A DNA stretch of 64,000 nt from JAAFIP01 sp043774625 (GTDB taxonomy: Bacteria > Pseudomonadota > Gammaproteobacteria > Burkholderiales > Burkholderiaceae_C), in NCBI GenBank assembly GCA_043774625.1, contig JAYVTG010000113.1:1-64000 (forward strand), in the 5' to 3' direction. The notes below the pieces were generated by a model. The model had not been told where the DNA came from. It ran no database searches and saw only the letters and a program-made list of their open reading frames with translations. Below are positions 43,558-50,522 of this stretch, one piece after another (position 1 is the stretch's first letter; each line of letters opens with the position of its first letter). The translations under genes were made by a program, and so were the position numbers.

Positions 43558-44517
43558 ATGCAATTCAACACTTCTACCGTAACGTCCTATGCGAACAGTG
43601 CAGCCGTTGGCACGGTACGCCGCATCGGCGCGCAAACTGACATCCTCGGCGAGAGCCCCATTTGGGACGAACACGCCCAGTGCCTGTACTGGGTGGACAT
43701 TCGGCAACCGGCCATTCGCCGCCTAGACGCAGCCACAGGACACATTCACAGTTGGCCCATGCCCGACCTTGTGGGTTCGATCGCCCTGACAGACGACGGC
43801 AGGCTGCTGGTAGCGCTGCCGCAGTTCATTGCCGTGTTCGATCCAGCCAGCGGCGCGCTGGAGCCCGTTGCCCGCCCCCCGGAGTTAATTGCCGGTCACC
43901 GCTTCAACGACGGGCGCTGTGATCGCCAAGGACGCTTCTGGGTCGGCAGCATGCACAACATTACCCGAGCGCCTGAGGGCGTGCTGTATCGACTGCAAGG
44001 ACGCGGCGCGCTTGAATCGGTGCAAGGCGGTATTTGCATACCGAACAGCCTGGCCTTCAGCCCTGACGGACGCACCATGTATTTTGCGGACTCGCTACGC
44101 CATACGCTGTACGCCTACGATTACGACACCGCCACCGGCGAGATGGGATCGCAGCGGGTTTTCGCCACAACGCAGGCACCGGGTTTTCCCGATGGCTCGA
44201 CTGTCGACGAGGACGGTTACCTTTGGAATGCCCAGTTCGATGCAGCCCGCATTGTGCGCTACGCCAGCGACGGCCGTATTGATCGCGTCATAGACCTGCC
44301 CGTGCAGCGGCCCACCTGCTGCGCTTTCGGTGGACCTGATCTGTCCACCCTTTACATCACTACTGCCAGTCAAAAAATGACACCGTCCGAGCTACAGGCT
44401 CAGCCGCTGGCGGGCGCCTTGTTGGCCATCGATGTCGGCGCACGCGGACTGCCCGAACCGCGTTTTGCGCTCGCAGGCCATAAGAACCGCCCTTCGACAT
44501 TCACTTGCGCCAAATGA
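43558..44517 (+). CDS. SMP-30/gluconolactonase family lactonase
   Basis: A 319-residue six-bladed propeller protein: LGESPIWDEHAQCLYWVDI, GHRFNDGRCDRQGRFWVGSM, IPNSLAFSPDGRTMYFADS and GFPDGSTVDEDGYLWNAQFDAARIVRY. The conserved metal ligands (Glu in LGESP, Asn in RFND and PNSL, Asp in PDGSTVD) are all visible. It hydrolyses a sugar lactone. The MR/MLE dehydratase gene overlaps its stop codon, a classic lactonase-dehydratase pair. Confidence 0.9.
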   Translation: MQFNTSTVTSYANSAAVGTVRRIGAQTDILGESPIWDEHAQCLYWVDIRQPAIRRLDAATGHIHSWPMPDLVGSIALTDDGRLLVALPQFIAVFDPASGALEPVARPPELIAGHRFNDGRCDRQGRFWVGSMHNITRAPEGVLYRLQGRGALESVQGGICIPNSLAFSPDGRTMYFADSLRHTLYAYDYDTATGEMGSQRVFATTQAPGFPDGSTVDEDGYLWNAQFDAARIVRYASDGRIDRVIDLPVQRPTCCAFGGPDLSTLYITTASQKMTPSELQAQPLAGALLAIDVGARGLPEPRFALAGHKNRPSTFTCAK

Positions 44518-45653
44518 CCATGAAACCACTGCAAATAGTCTCGATCGAGGCCTTCTCCTTCCGAGTTCCTGTGCAAACACCTATCAAGGTGGCCTTCGGC
44601 ACCTTCCGCGACCGTCCCTTCGTACTCGTTCGTGTGACGGATGTCGATGGCGCGCAAGGCTGGGGCGAGGTGTGGGCCAACTGGCCCGCGGTGGGCGCTG
44701 AACACCGAGCCCGCCTGGTCGTGGATATTGGTGAACGCCTCATCGGCAAGCGCTACGACAGCCCGCAAGATCTCTACAAAAAACTCACTGCATCGCTGGA
44801 AGTGCTGGTGCTGCAAACGCTGGAGGTAGGCCCCATCGCGCAGGTGGTGGCAGGCATAGACATCGCAGCCTGGGACTTGGTGGCACGCCGTGAGGGCAAG
44901 CCCCTGCACCGCCTGCTCTCAGACCGCGAAGTTGACTCGGTTCCGGTGTACGCCACCGGTATCAATCCGGACGAACCCGAGCGTTTTGCAGCGGTGCGCC
45001 TGGCCGAAGGGCATCGGGCGTTCAAGCTCAAGACCGGCTTTGGCCATGATCTGGACTTGCGCAACCTGCGCACCATGCGCGAAACGCTGGGCCCGGATGC
45101 CACGATCACATGCGACTCCAACCAGTCGCACACGCTGGAAACCGCCATTGCGTTCGCGCGGGACATCGCGCCCTTGAACCTGAGTTGGTTCGAGGAGCCG
45201 ATCCGGGTTGATGCCCCCGACACATCCTGGCGGGCCTTGGCGCGCGCATCCAGCACGCCACTGGCGGGTGGTGAGAACTTTCACGGCAGCCAGTTCGACG
45301 ATGCGCTGGCCAGTGACGTGCTCCAGGTTATTCAACCCGACGTCACGAAGTGGGGCGGCATCACCGGCAATTGGCATGTGGCAACTGGAGCTGTGGCCGC
45401 TGGCAAGCGCTACTGTCCACATTATTTTGGTGGGGGTATTTCATTGCTGGCCTCGCTGCATCTGCTGGCCGCGGCTGGCGGCGATGGCTTGCTCGAATTC
45501 GATTGCCATCCCAACGCTGGCCGCGAGGCCGTGGTGGGTAATTTGCTGCCGGTGCGCGCAGGCCGGGTACCCACGCCGCGTGGCCCAGGCCTGGGGGCTG
45601 AGCCCGACCTGGCCAAACTCGGTCCGTTCCGCACCTGGGCAGGTCGCATTTGA
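44514..45653 (+). CDS. Mandelate racemase/muconate lactonizing enzyme family protein
   Basis: A 379-residue enolase-superfamily enzyme. The KxK motif is Lys171 and Lys173 (FKLKTGF); the metal ligands are Asp201 (CDSNQS), Glu227 (FEEPI) and Glu254 (GGEN). The family includes sugar-acid dehydratases, racemases and cycloisomerases; next to a lactonase a dehydratase role is the best guess. The ATG at 44514 overlaps the upstream stop (ATGA); its own stop overlaps the next start (TTGA). Confidence 0.87.
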   Translation: MTMKPLQIVSIEAFSFRVPVQTPIKVAFGTFRDRPFVLVRVTDVDGAQGWGEVWANWPAVGAEHRARLVVDIGERLIGKRYDSPQDLYKKLTASLEVLVLQTLEVGPIAQVVAGIDIAAWDLVARREGKPLHRLLSDREVDSVPVYATGINPDEPERFAAVRLAEGHRAFKLKTGFGHDLDLRNLRTMRETLGPDATITCDSNQSHTLETAIAFARDIAPLNLSWFEEPIRVDAPDTSWRALARASSTPLAGGENFHGSQFDDALASDVLQVIQPDVTKWGGITGNWHVATGAVAAGKRYCPHYFGGGISLLASLHLLAAAGGDGLLEFDCHPNAGREAVVGNLLPVRAGRVPTPRGPGLGAEPDLAKLGPFRTWAGRI

Positions 45654-46561
45654 CCAATCTCAACGCCCCTGTGGAGCCCCAAACGCTGCGTATCGGATTC
45701 ATTGGTGCCGGACGGCTAGGAAAGGCCTTGGCCTGGAGTCTGGCGGGCACCGGGCTGCAAGTGGTTCGTGTGTCCAGCAACCAGTTGCGGGACGCACAGG
45801 CCCTAGCGGCCAACATCCCGCTGTGCGAGGCCGTTAGCGCACAGCAGGTGGTCAACGACTGCGACTTGGTTTTCGTCACCACGCCCGACAATGCCATTGC
45901 ATCGACCGTGGCGGCATTGCGCTGGCGGGCAGGTCAGGCCGTCGTGCATTGCAGCGGCGTGACCGAAGTGGATGCGCTGGCTGCTGCGCGCGACCAAGGC
46001 GCGCTGGTGGGCGGCTTTCACCCGATGCAAACTTTTGCCGATCCGCTGGCCGCAGTCAACTCGCTGCCGGGCTCCACCATTACCGTCGAAGCATCGGAAC
46101 CGCTCAACGGTTGGCTGGTCGCGTTTTCCGATCGCCTGAATTGCCGTGTCAATCGACTCCCCCCCGGTATGCGGGCAAGGTATCACGCAGCGGCGGGGTT
46201 TACCTCGCAGTTCATCAACGCGTTGTTTGGCGAAGCTGCAACGGTATGGAAGTCGTGGGGCGCCTCAGAAGAAGATGCCCTGCGCGCACTGCTGCCCATG
46301 GCACGCGGCACACTGTCTTCCATCGAATCCGTGGGTATTGCCAAGGGCATGCCAGGCCCGGTGCCGCGTGGAGATGTCGCTTCAGTGGAAAAGCATCTGG
46401 CTGCGCTTGCCGCGCTCGGGCCCGAGATGCTCGCGTTTTACTGCACCCTTTGCGCGAGCACAGTACCGCTGGCCCTAGAGTCCCGCGCCATCGACGCGGC
46501 GACAGCCCAGCGCCTGGCTTTGTTGCTACAACTAAAGGCGAATAAAAGCGCAGTGGATTAA
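45650..46561 (+). CDS. DUF2520 / Rossmann-like NAD(P)-binding protein
   Basis: A 303-residue protein: N-terminal Rossmann motif RIGFIGAGRLGKALAWSL with VFVTTPDNAIAS and VVHCSGVTEVDAL, then an all-helical C-terminal domain (RARYHAAAGFTSQFINALFGEA). This is the DUF2520 architecture, related to pyrroline-5-carboxylate and ketopantoate reductases. The start is TTG overlapping the dehydratase stop. Unusually for the family it is translationally coupled to a sugar-acid dehydratase, so it may reduce a keto intermediate. Confidence 0.8.
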   Translation: MTNLNAPVEPQTLRIGFIGAGRLGKALAWSLAGTGLQVVRVSSNQLRDAQALAANIPLCEAVSAQQVVNDCDLVFVTTPDNAIASTVAALRWRAGQAVVHCSGVTEVDALAAARDQGALVGGFHPMQTFADPLAAVNSLPGSTITVEASEPLNGWLVAFSDRLNCRVNRLPPGMRARYHAAAGFTSQFINALFGEAATVWKSWGASEEDALRALLPMARGTLSSIESVGIAKGMPGPVPRGDVASVEKHLAALAALGPEMLAFYCTLCASTVPLALESRAIDAATAQRLALLLQLKANKSAVD

Positions 46562-46655
46562 AAACTAACGCTCGCCGTTAGCAGATGAAAATCCAAAATT
46601 TAATAACTAACTGCTTGGACATGCATGCTAGCATGTAGCTCGTTTAATAGAATAT

Positions 46656-46913
46656 TTATGCTTTGGAATACTCGTCACCCACCGCAGGAGTTTGTCCACC
46701 AGCGCGGTTGAGTACGGCCAAAGCAGCCTTCAAATCACCTTTGGCTGCGCGCTGCGCAAAATAGTCCGCGGTCTTTAGCGCTGCCAGCTTTTCAGCCACC
46801 GCACTCACGATAAACTGGTTCAGTGTGCTGCCGTCTTCGCGCGCCATTTGCTCTGCTCCGCTTTTGAGCGACACAGGCAAGCGCAGTGCGTAATTGCTTT
46901 GGGTTCCCATCAT
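46656..46913 (-). CDS. Ribbon-helix-helix-type antitoxin of a PIN pair
   Basis: An 85-residue protein with NYALRLPVSLKSGAEQMAREDGSTLNQFIVSAVAEKLAAL, a CopG/RHH-like DNA-binding pattern. It follows the PIN gene on the same strand, two bases apart. The order toxin then antitoxin is the reverse of most vapBC operons. The 94 bp downstream include the hairpin CTAACG-CTCGC-CGTTAG and the palindrome CATGCTAGCATG. Confidence 0.75.
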   Translation of the reverse strand: MMGTQSNYALRLPVSLKSGAEQMAREDGSTLNQFIVSAVAEKLAALKTADYFAQRAAKGDLKAALAVLNRAGGQTPAVGDEYSKA

Positions 46914-46915
46914 CG

Positions 46916-47329
46916 CTATCCTTGAAAAAACTGCGCCGGGGTCGATACGGCGATTCCAAACTTCAGCGTTTGCGGTAAAAAGTCCCGCTGGTTAAACGTG
47001 ATGATGGCAGTAGCTTGGCCGTTCACCGCCGCTTCCAGCACCATATCATCTGCCGCATCACGCAACTGTGGGCGCCACAGGTAGGCAATGTCCACCGGCT
47101 GCATCTTGCCTGCCAATAGGTCCAGCAAATTCACCGCCTCAGCAACCGACACACCCGCCGCTTTCAACTGCTCGGGCCGCAGCAACACCGCTTCATATTC
47201 TAAAAATAGCGGCACACTGCACAAAGCGTTAAAACGGCCTGTCAACACACGCCGCAAAATTTCAGCCGATGCGCCCAAAGGACTGCTGACAGCCGCTATG
47301 AGCACATTGGTATCCAACACATAATTCAT
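46916..47329 (-). CDS. PIN-domain putative toxin
   Basis: A 137-residue PIN-domain protein: NYVLDTNVLIAAVSSP (first Asp), FLEYEAVLL (Glu), LRDAADDMVLEAAV (Asp pair) and IITFNQRDF. This is the TIGR00305-type PIN toxin, an RNase. It pairs with the RHH protein just downstream. Confidence 0.85.
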   Translation of the reverse strand: MNYVLDTNVLIAAVSSPLGASAEILRRVLTGRFNALCSVPLFLEYEAVLLRPEQLKAAGVSVAEAVNLLDLLAGKMQPVDIAYLWRPQLRDAADDMVLEAAVNGQATAIITFNQRDFLPQTLKFGIAVSTPAQFFQG

Positions 47330-47404
47330 ATCGCTGGCAACACATCATAAATCTATCAAGAGTACAAATCATCTGGATATGTGCGCACAAGCAGCGACTC
47401 AACT

Positions 47405-47445
47405 ACTACAAAATTAGTAGCTGCTCGCGCATATTCTACGCTGGC
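47405..47445 (-). repeat. 41-bp interspersed repeat, copy 10
   Basis: Minus-strand reading begins GCCAGCGTAGAATATGCGCG and ends ACTAATTTTGTAGT. It lies between the PIN pair and the retron-linked CopG-like gene, the first copy after the long repeat-free island. Confidence 0.88.
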
Positions 47446-47484
47446 TACAGCCTAATATGGCAGGCAAACCACCTTCCAGCACGC

Positions 47485-47772
47485 TCAAACCGCTGCCGCC
47501 TCCCGCGCAGCAGCGTCCAGCACATCGCCCGGCACGCCGCGTTGGCGCAAAGCCTCCAGCAGGCGCGCAGCCTGGTTGTGTGTAGAAAACTTCGCCTCAT
47601 CCTGGCGCAAACCGTCGCTGATATACGCCTTGAGCAAAGTCTGGTAACCCGACACACCCTTGCGCGGCGCAATCTCTTTGAGCGAATCCACCACATCTAC
47701 CGGAATGCGCAAGGTGATGGGCGTCATGGGGCGGTCTTTGACCAGACGTTTTTTCAATCGATCAGACAACAT
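47485..47772 (-). CDS. CopG/BrnA-like RHH protein coupled to the retron RT gene
   Basis: A 95-residue protein with TPITLRIPVDVVDSLKEIAPRKGVSGYQTLLKAYISDGLRQ, the BrnA/CopG antitoxin pattern (ribbon-helix-helix, with the SGYQ-type loop). Its start codon overlaps the RT stop (ATGTTGTCTGA), so it would be translated from the RT message. No BrnT or other toxin gene is adjacent. It may be an orphan antitoxin, a repressor of the retron operon, or a passenger gene. Confidence 0.72.
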   Translation of the reverse strand: MLSDRLKKRLVKDRPMTPITLRIPVDVVDSLKEIAPRKGVSGYQTLLKAYISDGLRQDEAKFSTHNQAARLLEALRQRGVPGDVLDAAAREAAAV

Positions 47773-48763
47773 AGGCGGACTCCTCTGGTGGCTCTGCGCG
47801 GTGCGCCTTAAGTTGCTTGCGTAAAAGCATGTTTTTCAATTTATCTGCAGCAGGTTTCTGAACTGCACTAGCGGCTGCCAATTTACCTGTCAACTTATTT
47901 TGATGCGTTAAATCACCAGTAGAAACCACTTCGATTAAGTCAATGATAGACTTATGCTGCGCATTTTTCAAAAGCATCTGGTTTCCGCTGACAACAACTC
48001 CAGTGACAACTGCGGGGTGTCCTTTAGAAATCACCTTGTCTTTATGTGCAAAAAGGCCGCGTTTGTTTATCGTTTTTTTGATCTCTATAAGTAACTTTTT
48101 AGATGCTAGCTTTCCCGAGATCGTCACATCGTCTACGTAAAGCGTCATTACCAACTCTTTGGCAATACATTGCCTCTCAACATCTGCAAACATTTGACGA
48201 TGAACGAAATACGACATCAATGGACTAAGGCAACTACCAGTAGGAAGGTGGTTTTGCACGGTACAAATTTTCGCCATTAGTTTGGCTAAATCATGCGCCC
48301 AATGCAGCTCTTTATGAAAAAACTCTTTGACGTGAGTGAAAGTTGTAGATTCGTAAAATTTTCGAATGTCTGTTGACACAATATTCTCACCACCACGATG
48401 CGCCTCTGCATTTGAGATATTTGAGCGGCTACGCGTAGCCGAATGCAGAAAATTTGGCCGTTCAATACTATCCAAGAACCGTGCAAGACGATAGTGCACG
48501 CGCATGGTCATTCCAATCGGCTCTTGAATACTGCGAGACTTCAGCGGCTTGCTTAGATCTACAAAACAGTTGTATGTAGGTTCTGTAGATAGAACCTCTA
48601 AATCTTGACGCGTGATCCGAAGATACCTTGCAAGAAGATGAATGCTTTGCAATTGCCAAAGGGGAGATTTTTCAAAAGTATATCGCGCAGGTGTATTACG
48701 TTTGTACATCCGCTTGAGAGCAGATTTCTCACGTTTGTGCTGTTGATTGCTCATCTTGTTCAT
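47762..48763 (-). CDS. Retron-type reverse transcriptase
   Basis: A 333-residue reverse transcriptase. Region X motif NAEAH at residues 118-122 (NAxxH) and region Y motif VTG at 253-255, both retron hallmarks, flank the palm: TDIRKFYES (Asp132), LPTGSCLSP (173-181) and the catalytic YVDD (209-212). Retron RTs prime on a structured RNA and make RNA-linked DNA that controls an anti-phage effector. Its start overlaps the HTH gene by 35 bp and its stop overlaps the CopG-like gene. Codon use is more AT-rich than in flanking core genes. Confidence 0.88.
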   Translation of the reverse strand: MNKMSNQQHKREKSALKRMYKRNTPARYTFEKSPLWQLQSIHLLARYLRITRQDLEVLSTEPTYNCFVDLSKPLKSRSIQEPIGMTMRVHYRLARFLDSIERPNFLHSATRSRSNISNAEAHRGGENIVSTDIRKFYESTTFTHVKEFFHKELHWAHDLAKLMAKICTVQNHLPTGSCLSPLMSYFVHRQMFADVERQCIAKELVMTLYVDDVTISGKLASKKLLIEIKKTINKRGLFAHKDKVISKGHPAVVTGVVVSGNQMLLKNAQHKSIIDLIEVVSTGDLTHQNKLTGKLAAASAVQKPAADKLKNMLLRKQLKAHRAEPPEESAYVV

Positions 48764-49052
48764 CTATCCAATCCAGAATTCTCAAGACTTTACTTGCCAT
48801 GGCTACGCGTAACCGATCGCTTCTGCGATTATTGCCAACCTGTTCAGAAAACAGCATGATCGTAGAGACGGGAATATCAAATAACAGGGAGTAGCGATTT
48901 AACAAGTCGACTGTTATGGCATGAGCCTTGGTCCCAGACTCTATCTCTGACAGGTAAGAGTTAGAAATACCAAGTTTTTGCGCCAAATCTTGCTGCCGCA
49001 GTTGGTGAAAACGTCTCATGTATTTAAGGGCTAAGTGCAGCATAAGTCTCAC
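48729..49052 (-). CDS. XRE-family HTH protein of the retron operon
   Basis: A 107-residue protein with a Cro/C1-type helix-turn-helix (LRQQDLAQKLGISNSYLSEIESGTKAHAITVDLLNRYSLLF) and a helical C-terminus. The start is GTG at 49052, or ATG at 49043. A small HTH protein next to the RT is what I recall for type VI retrons. It may repress the operon, neutralise an effector, or be the effector itself. Confidence 0.82.
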   Translation of the reverse strand: MRLMLHLALKYMRRFHQLRQQDLAQKLGISNSYLSEIESGTKAHAITVDLLNRYSLLFDIPVSTIMLFSEQVGNNRRSDRLRVAMASKVLRILDWIDEQDEQSTAQT

Positions 49053-49091
49053 ATCATTTGGAAACTGGCAGGGAGTCAGTCACGGCTCTCA

Positions 49092-49256
49092 TTAATCAAA
49101 TAGTCGCATGATTGTGTTGAACAATCGCAACCATCCCATCAATAAGCGCAAAGTCTGCGGACTCTTGAGAAAGCGCCATAGGCACTTCGTCAAAAATCGA
49201 AAACTATTAGCAACTGACGATCGTCCTAGGTTGGCATCATGGGGGTCTTTACCCAT
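49092..49256 (-). CDS. 54-residue cationic amphipathic peptide in the retron operon
   Basis: An open frame MGKDPHDANLGRSS...MRLFD with an AAGGAG ribosome binding site seven bases before the ATG. Residues 19-54 are predicted helical with one Pro at 33. Arg37, Arg44 and Arg51 are spaced by seven, and Arg20, Lys24, Arg28 and Lys31 precede the Pro; the rest is Leu, Phe, Met and Trp. This is the profile of a membrane-active toxin peptide. It sits 39 bp upstream of the HTH gene, and its 5' end lies inside the candidate retron RNA. I do not recognise it; a non-coding role for this stretch remains possible. Confidence 0.6.
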   Translation of the reverse strand: MGKDPHDANLGRSSVANSFRFLTKCLWRFLKSPQTLRLLMGWLRLFNTIMRLFD

Positions 49257-49499
49257 ATATATTCTCCTTGGTTACCATGACCGCACAATGCGGTCACGCC
49301 AGCACGTAACCAAATGAAGAAGGACGACTTTTTCCCTGCAAATCCAATGGTGATGGCTTCCAGAAGCCATCACCCTCTTTCGCCACACGGTACAGTTACG
49401 CACCACATGCCTACGGAGAAGGTTGAGGAGCAAGCCCCTCGCAGACTGCCTACACAGCCCATAAACTAACACTGGTTATCTTCTCAACCAACCTGGACG
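49222..49499 (-). ncRNA. Candidate retron msr-msd RNA
   Basis: This gene-free stretch (409 bp up to 49665) lies upstream of the RT operon. It is bounded by a 12-bp complementary pair with one bulge: CCGTCCAGGTTGG read from 49500-49488 and CCAACCTAGGACG from 49234-49222, as expected for retron a1/a2 ends. Inside are a perfect 12-bp stem (49349-49360 with 49363-49374, two-base loop) and a two-part hairpin at 49268-49313 (outer TTGGTTAC/GTAACCAA, inner TGACCGCA/TGCGGTCA). The branching guanosine could not be placed, and the a2 arm falls inside the small peptide gene, so the exact ends are tentative. Confidence 0.5.
49268..49313 (-). promoter_or_regulatory. Two-part hairpin overlapping the peptide gene's ribosome binding site
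   Basis: The outer stem TTGGTTAC (49268-49275) pairs with GTAACCAA (49306-49313); the inner stem TGACCGCA (49278-49285) pairs with TGCGGTCA (49289-49296). In the minus-strand transcript the base of this hairpin covers the first two bases of the AAGGAG site (49264-49269), so folding could limit translation of the 54-residue peptide. Confidence 0.6.
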
Positions 49500-49513
49500 G
49501 ATTGTATGTCAAT

Positions 49514-49588
49514 ATTTCGCTGGCAGCGAAATAATTTGTGGGAATTTAGCAATTTTTTGCGAGATGGGTGTGGAGTTTGAATTCAAAC
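49514..49588. promoter_or_regulatory. Two palindromes upstream of the retron operon
   Basis: ATTTCGCT-GGC-AGCGAAAT (49514-49532) is an 8-bp perfect hairpin or operator, and GTTTGAATTCAAAC (49575-49588) is a 14-bp perfect palindrome. Both lie just upstream of the candidate RNA start, near a TTGACA/TACAAT stretch (49502-49513 on the minus strand). They are good candidates for HTH or RHH protein binding; I could not fix a -35/-10 pair with proper spacing. Confidence 0.45.
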
Positions 49589-49649
49589 GGTTTTGAACAG
49601 CTCAATCGAAGTTAATACCTTAGATAAAATCCCACTTTGCACTATCATC

Positions 49650-49690
49650 GCTATTAATTCAATAGCTACCCACGCACATTCCGCGCTGTC
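49650..49690 (-). repeat. 41-bp interspersed repeat, copy 11 (forms the tail of the ygiQ remnant)
   Basis: Minus-strand reading begins GACAGCGCGGAATGTGCGTG and ends GAATTAATAGC. The last residues of the ygiQ remnant (TARNVRG and stop) are encoded by the repeat. Confidence 0.85.
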
Positions 49691-49918
49691 TTCGCAGGTT
49701 TTTTACCCGTAACTCCAGGCCGTGGCGGCAACCCGGTGTGTTGGGACAGCATCAATCCAGGCTTAGGCATCACACGCTGCGGTGCTGCGGCAGAACTGGA
49801 GGCTGCAGCCACCCCACTCCCCGTCCGCCCCTTCGTCTTCATCTCCACCACACTAGAGTTCTTATTGCCGCGCCTATACTGCTGCCACAGGTGAGAAGCT
49901 AGTAATGATATGGGGTTC
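49666..49918 (-). pseudogene. Displaced second copy of the ygiQ 3' end
   Basis: The frame encodes VVEMKTKGRTGSG...LSQHTGLPPRPGVTG, clearly homologous to the end of YgiQ at 50523 (VVGVKTKGRTGAA...LTQHTGLPPRRVK). Upstream, DNA similarity continues to about 49918 (GGCAGCAGTATAGGCGCG against GGCAGCTACATAGGCGCA) but a one-base deletion breaks the frame. There is no start and no radical-SAM domain. It ends five bases from the DUF2442 stop codon, so the junction is sharp. Confidence 0.78.
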
Positions 49919-49922
49919 TGAG

Positions 49923-50189
49923 CTAATTTTTCAGATATACAAAGCGGGCCTCAGGTTGCCAATCCATTCCTGCCAGAAGTGTCTCCGGTGCAATGTCTTG
50001 CCCATCTGGCCAACAGACAGCGCCAAATTGCACATCGACACGCGCGAAATAACCGGGTTCACGCAGGCGTTTGAAGAGACCAAAATCTAGATACGGGGTC
50101 ATATCAAAACGCCCGATTCGCTCATCTTGCAAGCTTACTTCGATGCAGTAATTGTCTAGAGTGCGCACGTGTGAAACATCTGTTTTCAT
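49923..50189 (-). CDS. DUF2442 family protein
   Basis: An 88-residue protein: MKTDVSHVRTLDNYCIEVSLQDERIGRFDMTPYLDFGLFKRL and FARVDVQFGAVCWPDGQDIAPETLL, the DUF2442 pattern. Start set at 50189 because of an AGGAG site upstream; the longer frame to 50249 overlaps DUF4160. These pairs are widespread on mobile or toxin-antitoxin-like loci, but their function is unproven. Confidence 0.87.
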   Translation of the reverse strand: MKTDVSHVRTLDNYCIEVSLQDERIGRFDMTPYLDFGLFKRLREPGYFARVDVQFGAVCWPDGQDIAPETLLAGMDWQPEARFVYLKN

Positions 50190-50205
50190 AGGCTTTGCTC
50201 CTAAG

Positions 50206-50472
50206 TCACAACGGTTCAATTTTATAAGGTAGCTCACCGCTACGTGCAAGCTCCCAATCGGCCATCAATTCGTCACGGTGCAGTTCAATCCAGGCTTGCA
50301 CCAAGCGTAACTGTTTGCGAGGCAAATGCCCTGCCAATACTTCGCCATCACTCAGGTTGACAGACGCTTCAAACTCGGCATAGCGTGCATGCAAATGCGG
50401 TAAGTTGTGGTGCTGGTTGTCCAGCAAATACATCCTGATCAGGATGCCGTAAAACATGGAAATGACTGGCAT
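50206..50472 (-). CDS. DUF4160 family protein
   Basis: An 88-residue protein: MPVISMFYGILIRMYLLDNQHHNLPHLHARYAEFEASVNLSDGEVLAGHLPRKQLRLVQAWIELHRDEL, the DUF4160 family with its conserved H-x-P-H-x-H pattern. It forms a two-gene unit with DUF2442, 16 bp apart. The unit lies between the real end of ygiQ and its displaced copy. Confidence 0.88.
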   Translation of the reverse strand: MPVISMFYGILIRMYLLDNQHHNLPHLHARYAEFEASVNLSDGEVLAGHLPRKQLRLVQAWIELHRDELMADWELARSGELPYKIEPL

Positions 50473-50522
50473 GGCAACGAAGTGTATTGAATGATAGATT
50501 GAGGAACAATCGAGCGAGCAGT

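Noticed and set aside
46624..46635. Palindrome CATGCTAGCATG downstream of the PIN pair, as a possible recombination or operator site.
   Set aside because: It lies at the 3' end of the operon, is short, and has no partner copy in the window.
47330..47484. Search for a BrnT or other toxin gene beside the CopG/BrnA-like gene.
   Set aside because: The gap is short, holds a 41-bp repeat and no open frame of suitable length.
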